From UBA652 sp964598235 (GTDB taxonomy: Bacteria; Pseudomonadota; Gammaproteobacteria; Nitrosococcales; Methylophagaceae), in the NCBI GenBank assembly GCA_964598235.1, contig CAZRAY010000004.1:1-63917 (forward strand): DNA of 63,917 nucleotides, in the 5' to 3' direction. The position numbers were made by a program, and so were the translations under genes. A model generated the notes under the pieces. The model made no database searches, was not told where the DNA came from, and saw only the letters and a program-made list of their open reading frames with translations. Positions 35,440 through 44,303 of the stretch are shown in pieces; the first letter of the stretch is position 1; the number at the start of each line of letters is the position of its first letter.

Positions 35440-36822
35440 GTGGAACAACATATCACCTTCGATTTAGAGCTGATCAAACGCTATGACACCGCAGGGCCAA
35501 GATATACTTCTTATCCCACAGCAGTCGAATTTGATGAAGGGTTTGGAATAGACAGCTACCAACAGCAGGTTGCCATCTCAAATCAGCGTGGCGGCCCCTT
35601 ATCGCTCTATTTTCACCTGCCTTTTTGCGATACCGTGTGTTTCTATTGCGCCTGCAATAAAATAATCACTAAAAATCGAAAACATGCCGCGCCCTATCTC
35701 GAAAATTTACACAAAGAAATTGCCATGCAAGCTGTCTTGTTTGATTCAGATCGCGTGGTTGAACAATTACATTGGGGCGGTGGCACGCCGACCTTTATTA
35801 GCCATGATCAAATGCGTGAATTGATGGCTGTTACCCGCCAATATTTTAATTTAGCCGATGATGAAATCGGTGAGTTTTCTATTGAAATTGATCCTCGGGA
35901 AGCGAATAGCGAGACCATTGCCGTGTTACGAGAAATTGGTTTTAATCGCATTAGTTTAGGCGTGCAAGATTTTAATCCCATCGTGCAAAAAGCGGTGAAC
36001 CGCATTCAAAGCGAAACCGAAACCATTGAAGTGATTAATGCAGCCAGAAAAGAAGGTTTTCGTTCTGTTAGTATCGATCTGATTTATGGTTTGCCGCATC
36101 AGACGCCAGAAACTTTTGCAGAAACGCTCGATAAAATTATCGCTGTCAGCCCTGATCGGATTTCTGTATTCAACTACGCGCATATGCCTGAGCGATTCAA
36201 AGTACAGCGTCAAATGAATGACGATGATATGCCACTGCCAGCCGTTAAGCTTGCCATTTTGCAAAACACCATCGAAAAGATGACCAAAGCAGGCTATGTT
36301 TATATTGGCATGGATCATTTCGCCAAACCCGATGATGAACTCGCCATTGCCCAGCGCGAAAACAAACTCTACCGAAACTTTCAAGGTTATGCCACCCATG
36401 TAGAATGCGATCTGATTGGTCTAGGTATTACCTCAATCGGCTCAGTCGGTGATTCCTATTCCCAAAACCGACGTACGCTAGAAGAATACAATATCAGCCT
36501 CAGCAATAATGAACTGCCCGTGTTCCGTGGTATTACGCTTACGGCAGATGATAAAATCCGTCGCGTCGTGATTACCAAGCTCATCTGTCATTTTGAACTG
36601 GATATCAAAGCAGTCGAAGCCGATCTCAATATCAACTTTTCCGATTATTTCAAAGCAGTCTATCCGCAACTCGACCAATTCGCCAAAGATGGCTTGCTTC
36701 GCTATGATGATAAGAAGATAGTAGTTTTACCTGCGGGACATTTGCTTATCCGCAATATCTGTATGGCCTTTGATTTTTATATGCAACAAAAAACGGGTAA
36801 GAACTTCTCAAAAGTCATTTAA
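35440..36822 (+). CDS. hemN: Oxygen-independent coproporphyrinogen III dehydrogenase
   Basis: Radical-SAM enzyme that makes protoporphyrinogen IX without oxygen. The 460-residue product has KRYDTAGPRYTSYPTAVEF at the start, the 4Fe-4S site FCDTVCFYCACNK (Cys63, Cys67, Cys70), the SAM-binding HWGGGTPTFI, GVQDFNPIVQKAVNRIQ and the HemN-specific C-terminal domain GIGITSIG-like LGITSIGSVGDSYSQN. The start is GTG. A perfect FNR/Anr box upstream suggests induction when oxygen falls, complementing hemF. Confidence 0.96.
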   Translation: MEQHITFDLELIKRYDTAGPRYTSYPTAVEFDEGFGIDSYQQQVAISNQRGGPLSLYFHLPFCDTVCFYCACNKIITKNRKHAAPYLENLHKEIAMQAVLFDSDRVVEQLHWGGGTPTFISHDQMRELMAVTRQYFNLADDEIGEFSIEIDPREANSETIAVLREIGFNRISLGVQDFNPIVQKAVNRIQSETETIEVINAARKEGFRSVSIDLIYGLPHQTPETFAETLDKIIAVSPDRISVFNYAHMPERFKVQRQMNDDDMPLPAVKLAILQNTIEKMTKAGYVYIGMDHFAKPDDELAIAQRENKLYRNFQGYATHVECDLIGLGITSIGSVGDSYSQNRRTLEEYNISLSNNELPVFRGITLTADDKIRRVVITKLICHFELDIKAVEADLNINFSDYFKAVYPQLDQFAKDGLLRYDDKKIVVLPAGHLLIRNICMAFDFYMQQKTGKNFSKVI

Positions 36823-36834
36823 CTCCCCATTCTT

Positions 36835-36907
36835 GTCATCCCCTTAGTCTTTTTATCGGGGATCCATATCCCATGCTATTTGTCATCCCGACTATCGCGG
36901 AGGGATC
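36835..36907. repeat. Two short REP-like palindromes after hemN
   Basis: Two imperfect hairpins of the form GTCATCCC...GGGATC lie in tandem: GTCATCCCC at 36835-36843 with CGGGGATCC at 36857-36865, and GTCATCCC at 36882-36889 with GGGATC at 36902-36907. The same core words occur at 59111-59139 and 61577-61650. They probably also help end hemN transcription. Confidence 0.55.
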
Positions 36908-36977
36908 TTGTATTGAAAGAGAAGTGTCACCTACAAAAACACACAATAAAAAACTTCTAAATTTCTGATGAACGCTG

Positions 36978-36983
36978 TATAAT
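36978..36983 (+). promoter_or_regulatory. -10 element of the tRNA-Leu promoter
   Basis: A perfect TATAAT lies 13 bases before the first base of the tRNA, followed by a short GC-containing segment (TTTCGCG) of the type seen in stringent stable-RNA promoters. The -35 region is not clear (TTCTAA at a 17-base spacing). Confidence 0.5.
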
Positions 36984-36996
36984 TTCGCGTCTTGAT

Positions 36997-37083
36997 GCCT
37001 GGGTGGTGAAATTGGTAGACACAAGGGACTTAAAATCCCTCGGCTTCACGGCCGTGCCGGTTCGATTCCGGCCCTAGGTACCA
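36997..37083 (+). tRNA. tRNA-Leu (anticodon UAA)
   Basis: An 87-base class II tRNA. The acceptor stem GCCTGGG pairs with CCTAGGT, followed by A and an encoded CCA (37081-37083). The anticodon stem AGGGA/TCCCT encloses loop CTTAAAA with anticodon TAA at 37031-37033, reading UUA and UUG by wobble. A long variable arm (CGGCTTCACGGCCG) and a T arm with GGTTCGATTCC are present. It has a TATAAT upstream and a strong terminator downstream, so it is a single-gene transcript. Confidence 0.96.
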
Positions 37084-37094
37084 ACAAATATAAG

Positions 37095-37126
37095 CCTCGA
37101 TACTTTATTGTGTCGGGGTTTTTTTT
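37095..37126 (+). terminator. Rho-independent terminator of tRNA-Leu
   Basis: A nine-pair stem CCTCGATAC / GTGTCGGGG (two G-U pairs) with a six-base loop is followed by eight T (37119-37126). It lies 11 bases after the tRNA and just before the end of the convergent LysR gene. Confidence 0.85.
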
Positions 37127-37132
37127 CGTGCT

Positions 37133-38047
37133 TTAGTTTTCAATAGAGAGGCGTTCTTGGAGAAACCCAATAAAAGCGACCACTTGTCTTGGTAGATATT
37201 GGCGACTTGGGTAGACGAGTTGTAAGCCTATTTTTTTATTATCACTATGGTGAAAACCAAGCACGTAGTCATTTAACAAGGTGATGAGTGTACCTTCTTT
37301 GATATCTTGTTTGACATCCCAAATTGATTTATAGGCGATACCTATACCTGCAAGTGCCCATTGGCGAATGATAGCCCCGTCATTGCTGATGAGCGCGGGG
37401 GTGACTTTAATGATGTATTCTTTCTTGTTTTGATGGAAGCGCCATCCATTGAGTGGCTCGCCAAGGCGTTCCATGACGAGGCAGCGATGTTCCATTAAGT
37501 CATCTGGTTTTGTGGGGATGCCATATTGTGTGAGGTAATCTGGCGAAGCAACAAGTACGCGATGATTATCTGCAAGGCGTTTCATGATTAGATTGCTGTC
37601 TGGCAAGTTACCAAATCGAATGCCAAGGTCGAAGTTATGCTCAGTGAGATTCATAATGCCATCAGTGAGGTGTAAATAGGGCGTTATATCGTTGTGTGAT
37701 TTTGTGAATTCAGAGAGCGCAGGTGCGATATATTGTCGACCAAAATCTGAGGGTGCAGTGACCCGTAAGCGGCCCGATAAACTTTTTTTATCATCCCGTA
37801 AGTGTGCTTCAGCGTCTTCTATTTCTGCTAAAACTCGTAAACAGGCGTTATAAAATCGCTCGCCGGTATCAGTGAGAGATATTTTTCGAGTAGTACGATT
37901 GAGTAGCCGTATTTCGTAATGCTGCTCTAGCGCATTAATACGCGCTGTCATGCTGGCAGGCGATAAGCCGATTTGGCGGCCCGCAGCTGCCAAACCTCCT
38001 GCTTTTACTACCTGAACAAACAAGGCTATATTATCTATTTTACTCAT
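37133..38047 (-). CDS. LysR family transcriptional regulator
   Basis: The 304-residue product has an N-terminal winged helix-turn-helix (about 1-60: AAGRQIGLSPASMTARINALE, then RLLNRTTRKISLTDTGERFY) and a C-terminal periplasmic-binding-protein-like effector domain from about residue 90. It is divergent from the dps-led cluster across 124 bases, the usual arrangement for a LysR regulator and its target. The gap holds AT-rich dyads such as ATCATTGTTTGAT that could be its site. The effector is unknown; an electrophile or oxidant signal is a guess from the cluster. Confidence 0.9.
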   Translation of the reverse strand: MSKIDNIALFVQVVKAGGLAAAGRQIGLSPASMTARINALEQHYEIRLLNRTTRKISLTDTGERFYNACLRVLAEIEDAEAHLRDDKKSLSGRLRVTAPSDFGRQYIAPALSEFTKSHNDITPYLHLTDGIMNLTEHNFDLGIRFGNLPDSNLIMKRLADNHRVLVASPDYLTQYGIPTKPDDLMEHRCLVMERLGEPLNGWRFHQNKKEYIIKVTPALISNDGAIIRQWALAGIGIAYKSIWDVKQDIKEGTLITLLNDYVLGFHHSDNKKIGLQLVYPSRQYLPRQVVAFIGFLQERLSIEN

Positions 38048-38171
38048 ATTCTTCAGTTTTTATGAACAATCATTTTACTATTTAAGCAATTATCATTGTT
38101 TGATGCAAGTATTACACTGCACATAAGCATTGGGCTTAATAATAATTATTAGTAATACGAAGGAGAATAAA

Positions 38172-38642
38172 GTGGCTGAAATTGATATTGGGATTAATAA
38201 AAATAATAGGCTGAAAATAGCGGAAGGCTTGAAGCGTTTATTAGCCGATTCTTATACGTTATATCTACAAACACATAATTTTCACTGGAATGTTACGGGA
38301 TCACAGTTTCGTGAATTACATTTAATGTTTGAAGAGCATTACACGGAGTTGGCAATTGCAGTAGATGACATAGCCGAGCGTATTCGTAGCTTAGATATTG
38401 CAGCACCAGGAACCTATAAAGAATTTGTTGCACTTAGCGCGATTAAAGAAGTTGATGGTGTTCCCAGTGCTATTGAAATGGTTGATTTATTGACTCAGGG
38501 TCACGAACAAATTGTAAGAACCTCACGTGATGTCTTGAAAATCGCTCAGCAAGCGGATGATGAATCAACCTTGGCATTAGTATCTGATCGCATGAGAATT
38601 CATGAAAAAACCTCATGGATGTTGCGAGCAACTAGACAATAA
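38172..38642 (+). CDS. dps: Dps family ferritin-like DNA-protection protein
   Basis: Dodecameric iron-storing protein that oxidises Fe(II) with peroxide. The 156-residue product has the ferroxidase ligands of the family: THNFHWNVTG (His38), ELHLMFEEHY (His50), and AVDDIAERIRSLD (Asp65 and Glu69), and the four-helix-bundle length. AGGAG at 38161-38165 selects the GTG at 38172; the open frame back to 38130 has no matching site. It opens a run of seven plus-strand genes facing away from a LysR regulator. Confidence 0.92.
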   Translation: MAEIDIGINKNNRLKIAEGLKRLLADSYTLYLQTHNFHWNVTGSQFRELHLMFEEHYTELAIAVDDIAERIRSLDIAAPGTYKEFVALSAIKEVDGVPSAIEMVDLLTQGHEQIVRTSRDVLKIAQQADDESTLALVSDRMRIHEKTSWMLRATRQ

Positions 38643-38670
38643 ACAATCAAATAAATATTAAGGAATTGTT

Positions 38671-39327
38671 ATGGAACATTCAATTATTGAAGATTTAAAC
38701 TGGAGATACACAACCAAAAAATATGATGCATCAAGAAAAATCCCACAAGCGGATCTTGATGTACTTTATGAAGCGATGCGTTTGTCGGCATCATCTATTA
38801 ATTCACAACCCTGGAAATTTGTTGTGATTGAGAGTGATGAAGCAAAAGAGCGTATGAGCAAAATATTTGCTCATAAATATCAATTTAACCAGCCCCATAT
38901 TTTCGATAGTTCACAGGTTATTCTATTTGCCCATAATCCATTTTATACACGTGATAATTATGAAGAAGTCGTGGATAAAGGTATTGAAGATGGCCGCACC
39001 AAGGCAGAAGATAGAGAAAGTGCCTTTGGCGGATTTGTCTTTGCTCAGACGAATACAGATGAAAATGGCTATACAGGCGAATGGACAAAAGCGCAGTTGT
39101 ATATTGCTTTTGGGAATACATTGCATACTTTATCTCGTCTCAAAATTGATTCCACGCCAATGGAGGGAATTGATATTGATCTGGTTAATGAAACCTTCAA
39201 AGAAGAACTAGATGGCTATCAATGTGATGTGGCTTTGGCAATTGGCTATCACCTTGCAGATGAGGACTATAACAGGAAATTATTTAAGTCCCGTCTCATC
39301 TTAGAAAGTATTTTTACCCATATTTGA
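38671..39327 (+). CDS. NfsB-like FMN nitroreductase
   Basis: The 218-residue product belongs to the NfsB/FRase I nitroreductase family: RYTTKKYDASRKIP, RLSASSINSQPWKFVVIES (FMN contacts, about 38-56) and a C-terminal ALAIGYHLADEDYNRK loop. Such enzymes reduce nitroaromatics and quinones by two electrons with NAD(P)H. AAGGA precedes the ATG. It lies 28 bases after dps and next to an Old Yellow Enzyme gene, so the cluster seems directed at reactive electrophiles. Confidence 0.88.
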   Translation: MEHSIIEDLNWRYTTKKYDASRKIPQADLDVLYEAMRLSASSINSQPWKFVVIESDEAKERMSKIFAHKYQFNQPHIFDSSQVILFAHNPFYTRDNYEEVVDKGIEDGRTKAEDRESAFGGFVFAQTNTDENGYTGEWTKAQLYIAFGNTLHTLSRLKIDSTPMEGIDIDLVNETFKEELDGYQCDVALAIGYHLADEDYNRKLFKSRLILESIFTHI

Positions 39328-39354
39328 TGCCTGTGAATAACAGAGGAGATACCC

Positions 39355-39741
39355 ATGAAAATCAATCACAACTTAATACTCACAACAAATCTTAATGCAA
39401 TGAGTCATTTTTGGACAGGCATCATTGGACTAACATTGGGCGACAGACCACCGTTCCCATTCAAAGGAGAATGGTTTTACAGTGAAGATAAACCGCTGAT
39501 ACATGTTGCAGAGCAGGAACGGGTTCATGAATATGGTGGACCTATTGCACACGTTGCGCTTGAAGGCACGGATTACCGAGCATTAATGACCACGTTAAGA
39601 AAGAATTTCTGCAGCTATACAGAGAAAGATGTACCTATTTCAGGCGAACGACAGGTATTTGTTAGCGGTCCTGATGGGCTTATTGTTGAAATGATATTTC
39701 CGCATGGTGCTTCAGATAATAAAGAACATCCCTATATTTAA
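39355..39741 (+). CDS. VOC superfamily (glyoxalase-like) protein
   Basis: The 128-residue product has the paired beta-alpha-beta-beta-beta modules of the VOC fold: NHNLILTTNLNAMSHFWTGIIGLTLGDRPPF, a metal-site His in PIAHVALEG and the terminal VSGPDGLIVEMIFP with the Glu ligand. One short domain, so it must dimerise. GGAGAT precedes the ATG. Specific substrate is unknown; glutathione- or thiol-linked detoxification is possible given its neighbours. Confidence 0.82.
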   Translation: MKINHNLILTTNLNAMSHFWTGIIGLTLGDRPPFPFKGEWFYSEDKPLIHVAEQERVHEYGGPIAHVALEGTDYRALMTTLRKNFCSYTEKDVPISGERQVFVSGPDGLIVEMIFPHGASDNKEHPYI

Positions 39742-39751
39742 GGAGAAAGAA

Positions 39752-40852
39752 ATGACGAACTCAGTTTTATTTACCCCCAAAGCTATGGGGACGATAGTAA
39801 GTCCTAACCGTATTGTTATGGCTCCAATGACGCGATCACGGACGGCTCAACCTGGCGATATTCCTACAGATTTAATGGCAACTTACTATGCACAACGCGC
39901 CAGTGCGGGATTTATTATTACCGAAGCAACACAAATATCAGAACAGGGCAAAGGCTATTCTTTTACACCCGGAATATACTCCGAGGATCAGGTGAATGGC
40001 TGGCGTAAAGTGACGAATGCAGTGCACGCTGCTGAGGGAAGAATATTCTCTCAACTCTGGCATGTGGGGCGTATGTCACATGAATCATTGCATGAAGATG
40101 GTACACCTGTTGCCCCTTCAGCATTGTCTCCAGATGCGCAAGTGTGGATTGTCGGTGATGATGGTGTTGGTAGGATGTTGGATTGCCCTATACCGAGAGC
40201 ACTTAGTAACGACGAGATTAAAGATATTATTGATGATTATCGACGTGCTGCAAAAAATGCCATTGAGGCAGGCTTTGATGGCATTGAAATTCATGCTGGC
40301 AATGGCTATCTGATTGACCAGTTTTTGCGTCGCAGCTCGAACAAGCGTAATGATGAATATGGCGGTTCAATTGAAAACCGTATTCGATTTGCAGTTGAAA
40401 TTATTGATGCTGTAAGCCATGAGATTGGCGCGGATAAGGTAGGTATTCGGTTAGCCCCTTTTATTACGCAACGAGGCATGAATGACACTCAGGTGATTGA
40501 TGCCATTTTACTGGCCGCTAAATCATTCAATGATCTGGGTATTGCTTATATTCATTTATCTGAGGCTGACTGGGATGATGCGCCTGTGGTGACTGAGGAT
40601 TTTCGTCATGATCTACGCGCTGCTTTTGATGGTGCAATTATCGTCGCGGGGAACTATACCGCAGAAAGTGGTGAGAAGATCATAGCAAGTAGTTTGGTAG
40701 ATTTCGTTGCTTATGGTCGGACGTTTTTAGCCAATCCAGATCTACCATATCGTTTTGAGAACAAGTTATTACTTAATGAAATCACAGACCCATCCACTTT
40801 ATTTGGGGGAGGTGAAGTGGGTTATACCGATTTTCCCTTTTACACAATTTAA
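39752..40852 (+). CDS. Old Yellow Enzyme family ene-reductase
   Basis: FMN- and NADPH-dependent reduction of electrophilic double bonds and nitro esters (NemA/OYE group). The 366-residue TIM barrel has NRIVMAPMTRSRTAQPGDIPT, SQLWHVGRMSH, FDGIEIHAGNGYLIDQFLRR, DEYGGSIENR and VAYGRTFLANPDLP. The active-site pair usually H-x-x-N/H reads HAGN. I place the start at ATG 39752 behind AAGGAGA, ten bases after the VOC stop; an upstream frame overlaps the VOC gene. Confidence 0.92.
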   Translation: MTNSVLFTPKAMGTIVSPNRIVMAPMTRSRTAQPGDIPTDLMATYYAQRASAGFIITEATQISEQGKGYSFTPGIYSEDQVNGWRKVTNAVHAAEGRIFSQLWHVGRMSHESLHEDGTPVAPSALSPDAQVWIVGDDGVGRMLDCPIPRALSNDEIKDIIDDYRRAAKNAIEAGFDGIEIHAGNGYLIDQFLRRSSNKRNDEYGGSIENRIRFAVEIIDAVSHEIGADKVGIRLAPFITQRGMNDTQVIDAILLAAKSFNDLGIAYIHLSEADWDDAPVVTEDFRHDLRAAFDGAIIVAGNYTAESGEKIIASSLVDFVAYGRTFLANPDLPYRFENKLLLNEITDPSTLFGGGEVGYTDFPFYTI

Positions 40853-40883
40853 ACAACATAACATAATATAGGAAGACAATAAT

Positions 40884-41843
40884 ATGATTAATTCAACAAA
40901 AATTTTACATACAATTAAAGCATCAACGCTTGTTATTTCGATGGCAATATCTGGGATTTCCCAGTCTGCTGAGACGGCTACGGAGCAAAAACCTTTTTGG
41001 CCAAATGATGCACAACTAGTGATCTCCATTTCGATGCAGTTTGAAGCAACGGCACAAGATGCAAGAGATTCAGGGCCTTTTCCGCCATTAGATTCTAAGT
41101 ATGCTGACACTATCGCACCGACGTGGTATCAATACGGCATGAATGAGGGGATTCCTCGACTTCTTAATCTTTGGGACAAACATAATATCAAAGTAACTTC
41201 CCATATGGTGGGTCGAGCGGTCGAATTAAATCCAGAACTTGCCAAAGAAGTGGTGGCACGTGGCCATGAAGCATCAGGTCACGGGCAAACTTGGACTCCT
41301 CAGTATTCAATGACAGAAAAAGAAGAGCGTGAATCTTATATTAAAAGTGCTGATATTATAGAGAAAGTGACGGGAGAGCGGCCCGTTGGCTTCAATGCTT
41401 TTTGGATGCGCCATTCGCCTAAAACGCTTGAGATTCTGCAAGATCTTGGATTTATCTACCATATAGATGATCTTTCTCGTGACGAACCTTCAATTACGCC
41501 TGTGAAAGGAAAACCGTTTGCAGTGGTTCCTTACACCTTCCGTAATAATGATATTGTTCGTTATACAGGGAGTACAGCGATGACCGGTGCAGCTTATACA
41601 CAAGAATTAAAAGACGATTTTGATGTGCTGTATGCCGAGGGTGAAACGCGTAGAAGAATGATGTCTATCAGTGCGCATGACAGAATAGCAGGTACACCTG
41701 CACGCGTTAAAGCATTGGATGATTTTATCGCTTATGCCAAAGAGCATAAGGGCGTGGTGTTTATGCGTAAAGATGAAATTGCTCGTTGGGCATTAGAACA
41801 AGATGATACACCGACCAATCCTGCACGTAATTTTAGTCACTAA
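40884..41843 (+). CDS. Exported polysaccharide deacetylase-family protein
   Basis: The 319-residue product has a signal peptide (cleavage near SQSAE, residue 32) and a NodB/PuuE-type deacetylase domain: WDKHNIKVTSHMVGRAVELNPEL, GHEASGHGQTWTPQYSM (metal-site His residues) and GFNAFWMRHSPKTLEILQDLGF. The first motif, normally TFDDG, is altered (ISMQFEA), so metal binding may differ and PuuE-like amidase chemistry is an alternative. It stands among detoxification genes, which is not the usual setting for a cell-wall enzyme. The substrate is unknown. Confidence 0.78.
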   Translation: MINSTKILHTIKASTLVISMAISGISQSAETATEQKPFWPNDAQLVISISMQFEATAQDARDSGPFPPLDSKYADTIAPTWYQYGMNEGIPRLLNLWDKHNIKVTSHMVGRAVELNPELAKEVVARGHEASGHGQTWTPQYSMTEKEERESYIKSADIIEKVTGERPVGFNAFWMRHSPKTLEILQDLGFIYHIDDLSRDEPSITPVKGKPFAVVPYTFRNNDIVRYTGSTAMTGAAYTQELKDDFDVLYAEGETRRRMMSISAHDRIAGTPARVKALDDFIAYAKEHKGVVFMRKDEIARWALEQDDTPTNPARNFSH

Positions 41844-41860
41844 TACCTAAGGAGATAATC

Positions 41861-42730
41861 ATGAAACTTATAGATATATTATTCCGCCGCCTCTCAGCAG
41901 TTATAAGTATTATTATAATCATACTGGCTGTACAAACATTGCTTGGAGATTCTCTTTCGAAGTGGGGAACGGTCTCCATGGCAGTGTCGCTATTTTTATT
42001 AGCAATAACAAGCCTTGCCGCTTGGCGTTATCGTGCTTCATTTTTTAGTCTAACGGCTTTTTTATATAGTAGTGTACTAGTGGGTAGATTGTTTAGTACA
42101 TTACGTTTTGGAGAAACTGAAATAACCAGTGTGTCTGCTCTCGATCCTTTATTAGTAGGTGAAACAGGGCCCGGTATACCCAGCATTATGTATTTAAGTT
42201 ACGCTTTAGTTGTATTTATTAGCGGTCAACTATTACGCCTTGCATATCAGCATTCACAACGTACTATTACAGATAGCACAACTAATTTGTCAATAAATGA
42301 TTGGGCAATAACATTTATACGTGTCTATGTGGGGCTAATGTTCATTGCACATTATTCTGGCCATGTTTTGGCTGGTCCAGAGCAATTTCAGATCTTCGTG
42401 GATTATTTTACAAGTGAGGGGTTAAACCCAGCAGCACCCATGGTGATCCTAGCAGGTGTGACGGAGATTGCAGTGAGTATCGGTTTGGTCTTTGGATTGA
42501 TGACGAGGATTGCTGCTGTTGGAGGCGTTGCCTATTTATTCTTCGCAACACTTTGGGGACATCATTTTTCAGCGGGTTACGTTTGGGTATTGCCTAATGG
42601 TGGTTGGGAGTTCTCGGCAATGTGGATGGCTGTTATTTTCGCATTTGCACTTACTGGCGGTAGCAAAATATCAATTGATGCTTTGATGCAAAAAATAGCA
42701 CCTAAATGGCTTCAATGGAGCTTTCGATAA
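41861..42730 (+). CDS. DoxX family membrane protein
   Basis: The 289-residue product has two N-terminal hydrophobic pairs (about 10-70) and a C-terminal DoxX domain (about 145-275) with FIRVYVGLMFIAHYSGHVLAG, an AAPMVILAGVTEIAVSIGLVFG helix pair and a final segment GGSKISIDAL. DoxX proteins are linked to thiosulfate:quinone oxidation and to oxidative stress complexes. It follows the deacetylase gene by 17 bases. The long N-terminal half is not typical of simple DoxX proteins (about 140 residues). Confidence 0.82.
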   Translation: MKLIDILFRRLSAVISIIIIILAVQTLLGDSLSKWGTVSMAVSLFLLAITSLAAWRYRASFFSLTAFLYSSVLVGRLFSTLRFGETEITSVSALDPLLVGETGPGIPSIMYLSYALVVFISGQLLRLAYQHSQRTITDSTTNLSINDWAITFIRVYVGLMFIAHYSGHVLAGPEQFQIFVDYFTSEGLNPAAPMVILAGVTEIAVSIGLVFGLMTRIAAVGGVAYLFFATLWGHHFSAGYVWVLPNGGWEFSAMWMAVIFAFALTGGSKISIDALMQKIAPKWLQWSFR

Positions 42731-42826
42731 AGGCTGTTTATTTAACAAAATATTGTGGTTCTTAACGAAGGTAAAAACTTTAAACCCACAAATGTATTAC
42801 AAATAAGATTTCAGGAGTAATGAATC

Positions 42827-44197
42827 ATGAAAATTACAAAATATTTATACGGCCTTATGATAGTGATAACCAGCTTAAATATGAGTATTGCCTTTGCGGA
42901 CAATACAGATAAACAAGCTGAGTCAACAATAGGAGATAAAGTGGTTAAGCTAGGTGTGACAGATCTTTCTTTTCATCGTGCAACGGGAGCTGTTGTTGCT
43001 AATATATTAGAAAGAATGGGTTATACCGTTATTCGGAGTTTTGATCCACATAAGGAAAACTTTGCACGATTACGGTCAGGCGAAATTGATATGATTGCAT
43101 CCGCATGGCTGCCATCCAGCCATGGCGTATATAAACAGAGTGTTGAAGAAGAGGTACCTACGCGGGAGCTAGGATTGCACTATGAGCCGTATGCCCTGTG
43201 GGGGGTGCCGGATTACGTGCCTGCGGCGGCAGTCTCAACCATTAGTGATCTGTTAAAGCCGGATGTTAAAGAAAAAATGACGCCAATAATTCAGGGGATT
43301 GGATCAGGTGCAGGGATTACACGTTTTTCTATCAAGATGATGGATGAGTATATGTTGAAAGATGCCGGTTATACGTTCTTAACAGGAACACAAGAGCAAT
43401 GTATCGGTGCCTTTGAAAAAGCCGTCTCAGAAAAACGCTGGGTAGTTGTGCCACTTTGGCACCCTCAATTTTTACATAATAAATACAATATTCGAGAATT
43501 GACGGACCCCAAGGGATTGCTAGGTGGAAAAGATAGGGCGGTGTTACTCGCACGGCAGGATCGATTGGACCAACTTTTTTCTGAACAGGGCATCCAACAA
43601 TTGGACAGTATAAAATTATCCAATGAAATCATTGCCGAACTGGATTATGCGATAAACCGTGAAAATAAGACAGAAGATGAAGCAGCTGAAATATGGCTAA
43701 ATTCAAATCAAGAGAAAGTGGGATGGATAATTGATAAAGCCTATTCATTACCAGAGCCAAAAGAGGTAACGATTGATAAAAGCCTACGCTCGAATCAGGT
43801 GGAAGTAATGAAGTTAGCAGCACAAAATTATGCTGCCTTTTGGGATACAGGTGAGGAAGGATATGCAAAAAAAACACTAGCAGAAGATTTTATCGACCTC
43901 AATCTACCCGAGGGCAGAAAGCAAGGCCCACAAGGCCCTCTTGATGCCTCAAACTGGTTTCGCTCGGTTGTACCTGACTTACGCGCTGAAATTGAAGATA
44001 TGTTTATCGTAGGGAATAAGGTTGTTTTACGCCTAAAATTTACCGGTCACTTTACAGGTAAGATGGGAGAGGTTGAAGGTAAGGGAGAAAAAATCTCATT
44101 TAGTGCTGTGGACATGTACACCGTTGAAGGTGGAAAAATTAAAACCAATTGGCACCTTGAAGACAATCAAACATTAATGCGGCAGCTTGGTCAGTAG
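42827..44197 (+). CDS. OpuAC-type binding protein fused to a SnoaL-like domain
   Basis: The 456-residue exported product (signal peptide ending SIAFAD) has two domains. Residues about 35-300 resemble substrate-binding proteins for glycine betaine/choline ABC transporters: VKLGVTDLSFHRATGAVVANIL, LRSGEIDMIASAWLPSSHGVY and VVVPLWHPQFLHNKYNIREL, with Trp residues suited to quaternary amines. Residues about 315-456 form a SnoaL/NTF2-like fold: MKLAAQNYAAFWDTGEEGYA, ADFIDLN-like AEDFIDLNLPEG, VVLRLKFTGHFTG, and DMYTVEGGKIKTNWHLED. No ABC permease or ATPase accompanies it. The pairing is unusual, and the function is open. Confidence 0.82.
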   Translation: MKITKYLYGLMIVITSLNMSIAFADNTDKQAESTIGDKVVKLGVTDLSFHRATGAVVANILERMGYTVIRSFDPHKENFARLRSGEIDMIASAWLPSSHGVYKQSVEEEVPTRELGLHYEPYALWGVPDYVPAAAVSTISDLLKPDVKEKMTPIIQGIGSGAGITRFSIKMMDEYMLKDAGYTFLTGTQEQCIGAFEKAVSEKRWVVVPLWHPQFLHNKYNIRELTDPKGLLGGKDRAVLLARQDRLDQLFSEQGIQQLDSIKLSNEIIAELDYAINRENKTEDEAAEIWLNSNQEKVGWIIDKAYSLPEPKEVTIDKSLRSNQVEVMKLAAQNYAAFWDTGEEGYAKKTLAEDFIDLNLPEGRKQGPQGPLDASNWFRSVVPDLRAEIEDMFIVGNKVVLRLKFTGHFTGKMGEVEGKGEKISFSAVDMYTVEGGKIKTNWHLEDNQTLMRQLGQ

Positions 44198-44217
44198 GAT
44201 ATTTTTTTAATAAAATT

Positions 44218-44250
44218 AAAGCCCTGATCTTTATGTGTTGGGGCTTTTTT
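44218..44250 (+). terminator. Terminator of the dps-led cluster
   Basis: AAAGCCC (44218-44224) pairs with GGGCTTT (44241-44247), and the stem runs into a T run (44245-44250). It lies 21 bases after the fusion protein stop and closes the seven-gene run. Confidence 0.75.
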
Positions 44251-44303
44251 GTTTGGAGTTTGATATTATCATTTCAGCGTAACGAATTTATTTTGGAGGC
44301 AAT

